Notes under the pieces: model-generated
What the model was told of the DNA's origin: nothing
Database searches by the model: none
The model's input: only the letters and a program-made list of their open reading frames with translations
In this document: positions 60,893-64,000 of the stretch, one piece after another
How positions within the stretch are numbered: the first letter of the stretch is position 1
Layout of the letters: each line of letters starts with the position of its first letter
Program-made: the position numbers and the translations under genes
Assembly (NCBI GenBank): GCA_964551995.1
Contig: CAZKFD010000017.1
Coordinates: 1 to 64,000 of the forward strand
Direction: 5' to 3'
Origin: DATKJS01 sp964551995
GTDB taxonomy: Bacteria; Acidobacteriota; Aminicenantia; Aminicenantales; Saccharicenantaceae
DNA length: 64,000 nucleotides

Positions 60893-62158
60893 CTACCGCT
60901 TGCTCAAGACCTTCTTTTCGTAGGCTTCGATGTCCTTGAGCCAGGCGTCAGCCGGGGGGACGCCGCTTTGGAGGCAGAAGTAATCCCAGACGGAGCCATG
61001 GGGCATTGCCTTGAGCTCTTCGAGAGCCGCCAGGCGGGGGAGGACACGGTCGGTCCGGTCGATCTCCTCAAGCCTCTGCCGCGGCTCGAGGAGGGCGATG
61101 AGGAGGGCCCGGAGAGTCGCCCGGGCGCCGAGGACCCAGGCTCCCACCCGGTTCATGCTGGCGTCGAAATAGTCAAGGGCGACGTGGATCCTGTCGAGGG
61201 CCTGGCTGCGGACAATCTCCTCAGCGAGCGATCGGAGCTCGTCGTTGAGCACGACGACGTGGTCGCTGTCCCAACGGACGCCGCGGCTGACGTGAATCAG
61301 GAGCTCCGGCGAGAACAGGAGGATCGCCGAGATCTTGTCGGCCACGGATTCGGTCGGATGGAAGTGGCCGAGGTCGAGGCAGACGAGCATTCTCTTGGTC
61401 AGGGCGTACCCGAGGTAAAATTCATGCGAGCCGACGACGAACGATTCGCTGCCGATGCCGAAGAGCTTGCTCTCCAGGGAATCCTTCATCTGCAGGGGGT
61501 TGTAGGCCGTTTCGTAGATCTCGTCCAGGGATTTCTTGAGGAGCGCCCGGCGCATCCACCGGTCGACGGGCACGTCCTTGCTCCCGTCGGGGATCCAGAG
61601 GTTGTGCAGGCAGGTGCTCTGGAGCTCGCGGCCCAGATAGGCTGAGATCTTGCGGCAGGCCTTGACATGGTCGATCCAGAACCTCCGAGTGCCGGCATCC
61701 CGGCTGCTCAGTGTGAAGCCCGCAGCGGCTTTGGGATGGCCGAAGCAGGTCGCGTTGAAATCGAGCTTCAGACTTTCCTGCTTGGCCCATTCCACCCAGC
61801 CCCGGAAGTGCCCGGGCTCGATCTCGTTCCGGTCGACGCGCCGCCCGCCGAACTCCCCGTACATAGCGTGGAGGTTGAGACGGTGGCGGCCGGGGATCAG
61901 GGCGAAGGCCTGGCGGAGATCCGCCCGCAGCTCATCGACGTTGCGGGCCTTGCCGGGATAGCTGCCGGTGACCTGGAGGCCGCTGCCTTGGAGGTCCCGG
62001 GCCGAGGCCTCGAAGCCGCCGACGTCGTCCCCCTGCCAGCAATGAAGGGAGAGGCTGACCGCCTGGAGGCGGGAGAGGGCCTTGTCGGTGTCGACGCCCA
62101 GCCCGGCATATTTTTCCCGGCTCAGGGCATACGCCTTTTCTACGGCTGATGAATCCAT
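60893..62158 (-). CDS. rhaA: L-rhamnose isomerase
   Basis: A 421 aa enzyme converting L-rhamnose to L-rhamnulose. Family blocks: LSLHCWQGDDVGGFE, LHAMYGEFGG, LDFNATCFGHPKAAAGFTLS, YLGRELQSTCLHNLWIPDGS, VCLDLGHFHPTE and HVSRGVRWDSDHVV, which contain the metal ligands. ATG 62158 follows AGGAGG at 7 bases; a TTG two codons upstream is less likely. It lies 35 bases after rhaB and is co-directional. Confidence 0.96.
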   Translation of the reverse strand: MDSSAVEKAYALSREKYAGLGVDTDKALSRLQAVSLSLHCWQGDDVGGFEASARDLQGSGLQVTGSYPGKARNVDELRADLRQAFALIPGRHRLNLHAMYGEFGGRRVDRNEIEPGHFRGWVEWAKQESLKLDFNATCFGHPKAAAGFTLSSRDAGTRRFWIDHVKACRKISAYLGRELQSTCLHNLWIPDGSKDVPVDRWMRRALLKKSLDEIYETAYNPLQMKDSLESKLFGIGSESFVVGSHEFYLGYALTKRMLVCLDLGHFHPTESVADKISAILLFSPELLIHVSRGVRWDSDHVVVLNDELRSLAEEIVRSQALDRIHVALDYFDASMNRVGAWVLGARATLRALLIALLEPRQRLEEIDRTDRVLPRLAALEELKAMPHGSVWDYFCLQSGVPPADAWLKDIEAYEKKVLSKR

Positions 62159-62187
62159 CGGCAACCCTCCTCGGTCCGGTCGAGCAT

Positions 62188-62216
62188 TCTATATTATGAC
62201 CCCCGCGCTCTGTCAG
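62188..62216 (-). promoter_or_regulatory. possible internal promoter for rhaA
   Basis: Minus strand: -35 CTGACA (62211-62216, 5 of 6) inside the rhaB 3' end, 17-base spacer, -10 TATAGA (62188-62193), with an overlapping TAGAAT two bases further on. Confidence 0.45.
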
Positions 62217-63687
62217 CGCCCAGCATATTCCGGAAGCGTCCGTAGGCCTCGCCCCAGCTTCTGTCCTCCCGAGGCCCATAATCCCGGAATTCGAAGGAGT
62301 TTCGGACGACGCCCCGGAGTTCATCGTGAGAGCGGATGCGACCGAGGGCCATAGCCTGGACGAGGATATTTCCGACGGCGGTGGCTTCGGCCGGGCCGGC
62401 CGTCACGGGCCGACCGGTCGCGTCGGCGGTGAATTGGCAGAGGAGACGGTTCTGCGAACCGCCGCCGATGACGTGGATCCTCTTGATTCTCCGCTTGACG
62501 ACCCGCTCCATCTCGTCAACGACGAGGCGGTACTTGAGGGCCAGGCTCTCGAGGATCGAGCGGATGAACGAGGCCTTCGAGTCCGGCAGCTGCTGGCCCG
62601 TTCGGCGGCAATACGACCGAATCGCCTCCGGCATGTCGAGAGGGTTCAGGAATCCCGGGTCGTCGGGATCGATGAGCGCGCGGAAGGGCGGCGCCTCGGC
62701 GGCCGCCCGGGTGAGCTCCTCGTAGGTTGCCGAGGCCCCGCCGCCCCAGGCATTCCGGCATTGCTGGACGAGCCACAGGCCGGTGACATTCTTGAGAAAG
62801 CGGATGGTGCCGGCCAGGCCGCCCTCATTCGTGAAATTCCCCGAGAGGGCCCCCGGCGTGATGACCGGGGACTTTTCCTCGACGCCGACGAGAGACCACG
62901 TTCCCGAGCTGATATAGGCCCAGCTTCCGTCTACGGCCGGGACGGCCGCCACGGCCGCGGCTGTATCGTGGCTTGCGGTGGCGACGGCCGGAACATCCCC
63001 GAGTCCCGTCTCCGACGCGATCTCCGGGCGGAGGGTCCCGAGGACCGTGCCCGGTTCGAGAACGTCCTGGAGAATGGGCCGGGAGAGACCCATGGCCTGA
63101 AAAAGCCCCAAGGCCCAGCCGCGGGTCCGGGGATTGAACATCTGGGAGGTTGTGGCCATGGTGAATTCCGAGGCCTTTTTTCCCGTGAGAAGATAATTGA
63201 AGAGATCGGGCATGAAGAGGAGGTCTGAGGCGGCGTCGAGAAGGGGCGACCGGTCCCTGACCATAGAATAGACCTGGAAGAGCGTGTTGAAGGGCATGAA
63301 CTGGATGCCCGTCACCTCGTAAAGCGCGCCGGGCGGGACGAGCTTGAAATACTCCTCCATGGCCCCCTGTGTTCTCGGGTCGCGGTAAGAGAACGGCAGG
63401 CCAAGAAGGCTGCCGTCCTTCGCCAGCAACCCGAAATCCACTCCCCACGTGTCGACGCCGAGGCTCGCGAGTCCGGCCCGGGATTCCGACGAAACGATCT
63501 GCATGGCCGTCTTTATCTCCTCGAAGAGAGCGAAGACGTTCCAATGGATGTGGCCGAGGAGCTTCATAGGGGTATTGGCGAAGCGGTGGAGCTCTCGGAC
63601 AGAGAGGCGGCCGCCCTCGAGCCGCCCGAGGACGGCCCGGCCGCTCTCGGCGCCCAGGTCAAAGGCCAGGAATTGCGGGGCGTCCAT
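62194..63687 (-). CDS. rhaB: rhamnulokinase
   Basis: A 497 aa FGGY-family sugar kinase phosphorylating L-rhamnulose. Motifs: FLAFDLGAESGRAVLGRLEG (phosphate 1), GVDTWGVDFGLLAKDGSLLG, ASHDTAAAVAAVPA, SSGTWSLVGVE, and IHVIGGGSQNRLLCQFTADA (adenosine region). ATG 63687 begins the family-like sequence; the open frame extends 10 codons upstream, across the predicted transcription start. rhaA follows; no rhamnulose-1-phosphate aldolase is in the window. Confidence 0.96.
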   Translation of the reverse strand: MDAPQFLAFDLGAESGRAVLGRLEGGRLSVRELHRFANTPMKLLGHIHWNVFALFEEIKTAMQIVSSESRAGLASLGVDTWGVDFGLLAKDGSLLGLPFSYRDPRTQGAMEEYFKLVPPGALYEVTGIQFMPFNTLFQVYSMVRDRSPLLDAASDLLFMPDLFNYLLTGKKASEFTMATTSQMFNPRTRGWALGLFQAMGLSRPILQDVLEPGTVLGTLRPEIASETGLGDVPAVATASHDTAAAVAAVPAVDGSWAYISSGTWSLVGVEEKSPVITPGALSGNFTNEGGLAGTIRFLKNVTGLWLVQQCRNAWGGGASATYEELTRAAAEAPPFRALIDPDDPGFLNPLDMPEAIRSYCRRTGQQLPDSKASFIRSILESLALKYRLVVDEMERVVKRRIKRIHVIGGGSQNRLLCQFTADATGRPVTAGPAEATAVGNILVQAMALGRIRSHDELRGVVRNSFEFRDYGPREDRSWGEAYGRFRNMLGADRARGS

Positions 63688-63697
63688 GGCAACCCTT

Positions 63698-63725
63698 ACT
63701 ATAATCATCTCGCCCACCTTTTCAA
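63698..63725 (-). promoter_or_regulatory. promoter of rhaBA, start-codon proximal
   Basis: Minus strand: -35 TTGAAA (63720-63725), 16-base spacer, -10 TATAGT (63698-63703), 5 of 6 each. Ten bases separate the -10 from ATG 63687; the AAGGG there would lie at or before the transcription start, so the start may be leaderless. Confidence 0.6.
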
Positions 63726-63803
63726 GCCGGAAAATTTTTGTAATCGCTATTCGTTTGGTTTAATATGGGAGGTGAAACGGACGGCCGTTTCCGAAAGCCG
63801 CGC

Positions 63804-64000
63804 ATGGACATCGAGGACAAGCTGAACCGCTTACGCCAGGAGCGGGACGCCCGGACCCGTTCCCGGAAGATCGAAAAGGCGTGGGAGACGCTCGACCGTG
63901 AGGAGGGTCTGACCGTCAAGGAGAAACTCGAGCGGCTCATCACGCTCACGCGCGACAGGGATCGCCTGGAGAGGCCCTGCTCCCGGCCGCACGGCGCGGG
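63804..64000 (+). CDS. N-terminal part of a charged helical protein, cut by window edge
   Basis: An open frame from ATG 63804 runs to the window end without a stop (65 codons). It encodes MDIEDKLNRLRQERDARTRS then KIEKAWETLDREEGLTVKEK, a strongly charged helix typical of a genuine N terminus. An in-frame ATG at 63765 would add 13 residues; neither start has a well-spaced SD, although GGGAGG lies at 63767-63772. A 7-base hairpin (GAAACGG/CCGTTTC, 63774-63791) sits just before 63804. The product is not recognisable from this fragment. Confidence 0.6.
   Translation, partial: MDIEDKLNRLRQERDARTRSRKIEKAWETLDREEGLTVKEKLERLITLTRDRDRLERPCSRPHGA

Overview
The window is GC-rich (roughly 63-65% by eye), densely coded on both strands and chromosomal in character. 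I see no insertion sequence, phage module, CRISPR array, rRNA or tRNA. The gene families (archaeal/eukaryote-type ProRS, a DUF6599-like protein, DPMT-type pseudopilins, Tat-signalled oxidoreductase-like proteins, many PilZ proteins, a GH78/rhamnose locus, Gram-negative envelope genes lnt, skp-like and TonB-like) suggest a Gram-negative bacterium near Acidobacteriota/Aminicenantota. That placement is inference from recalled family layouts; no search was run.

Layout. 1-3.7 kb (+): end of gcvPB, then glyQ and glyS, joined by TGATG overlaps. 3.7-10.5 kb (-): a PilZ protein with its own promoter, then (reading leftward from 10.5 kb) DUF362, a Tat-signalled AmmeMemoRadiSam-type radical SAM protein, a membrane protein with a degenerate spermidine-synthase-like domain, a TonB-C protein and an exported unknown. 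10.6-12.7 kb (+): DUF6599-like exported protein and an AI-2E family permease. 12.7-23 kb (-): an 11-gene collinear run read from 23 kb to 12.7 kb: nfeD, SPFH, SPOR, lnt, prfB (with a programmed +1 frameshift), DUF1844, ribF, pyrR, pyrC, rnc and a zinc-ribbon protein. It is headed by a near-consensus sigma70 promoter back to back with the HU gene. 23-26.4 kb: HU (+), then coaE, PilZ, an atypical LuxR-type regulator and two degenerate PilZ-like proteins (-). 26.5-29.1 kb (+): proS, pcm, DUF192. 29.2-33.5 kb (-): rpsO, pnp and three pseudopilins. 33.7-38.3 kb (+): M23 peptidase and two ABC ATPase/permease pairs.

38.3-45.7 kb: lipoprotein (-), nitroreductase, metallophosphoesterase, an (alpha/alpha)6 glycosidase and an unknown (+), then a Skp/OmpH chaperone (-). 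45.7-46.3 kb: a collapsed aminotransferase pseudogene and a gene-free, hairpin-rich segment. 46.3-52.8 kb (-): three tandem alkaline-phosphatase-superfamily phosphodiesterases with different localisation signals (none, membrane anchor, Tat), followed by a small helical protein and a polytopic membrane protein; this is the most system-like cluster here. 53.2-54.6 kb (+): class III aminotransferase. 54.7-63.7 kb (-): rhaB, rhaA and a GH78 rhamnosidase, with a HEAT-repeat/HD-GYP pair between rhaA and GH78. The last 200 bases open a gene running off the right edge.

Across the window several operon heads carry -35/-10 boxes only 6-11 bases upstream of the start codon, which predicts leaderless mRNAs. 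Others have an ordinary leader with a Shine-Dalgarno sequence.
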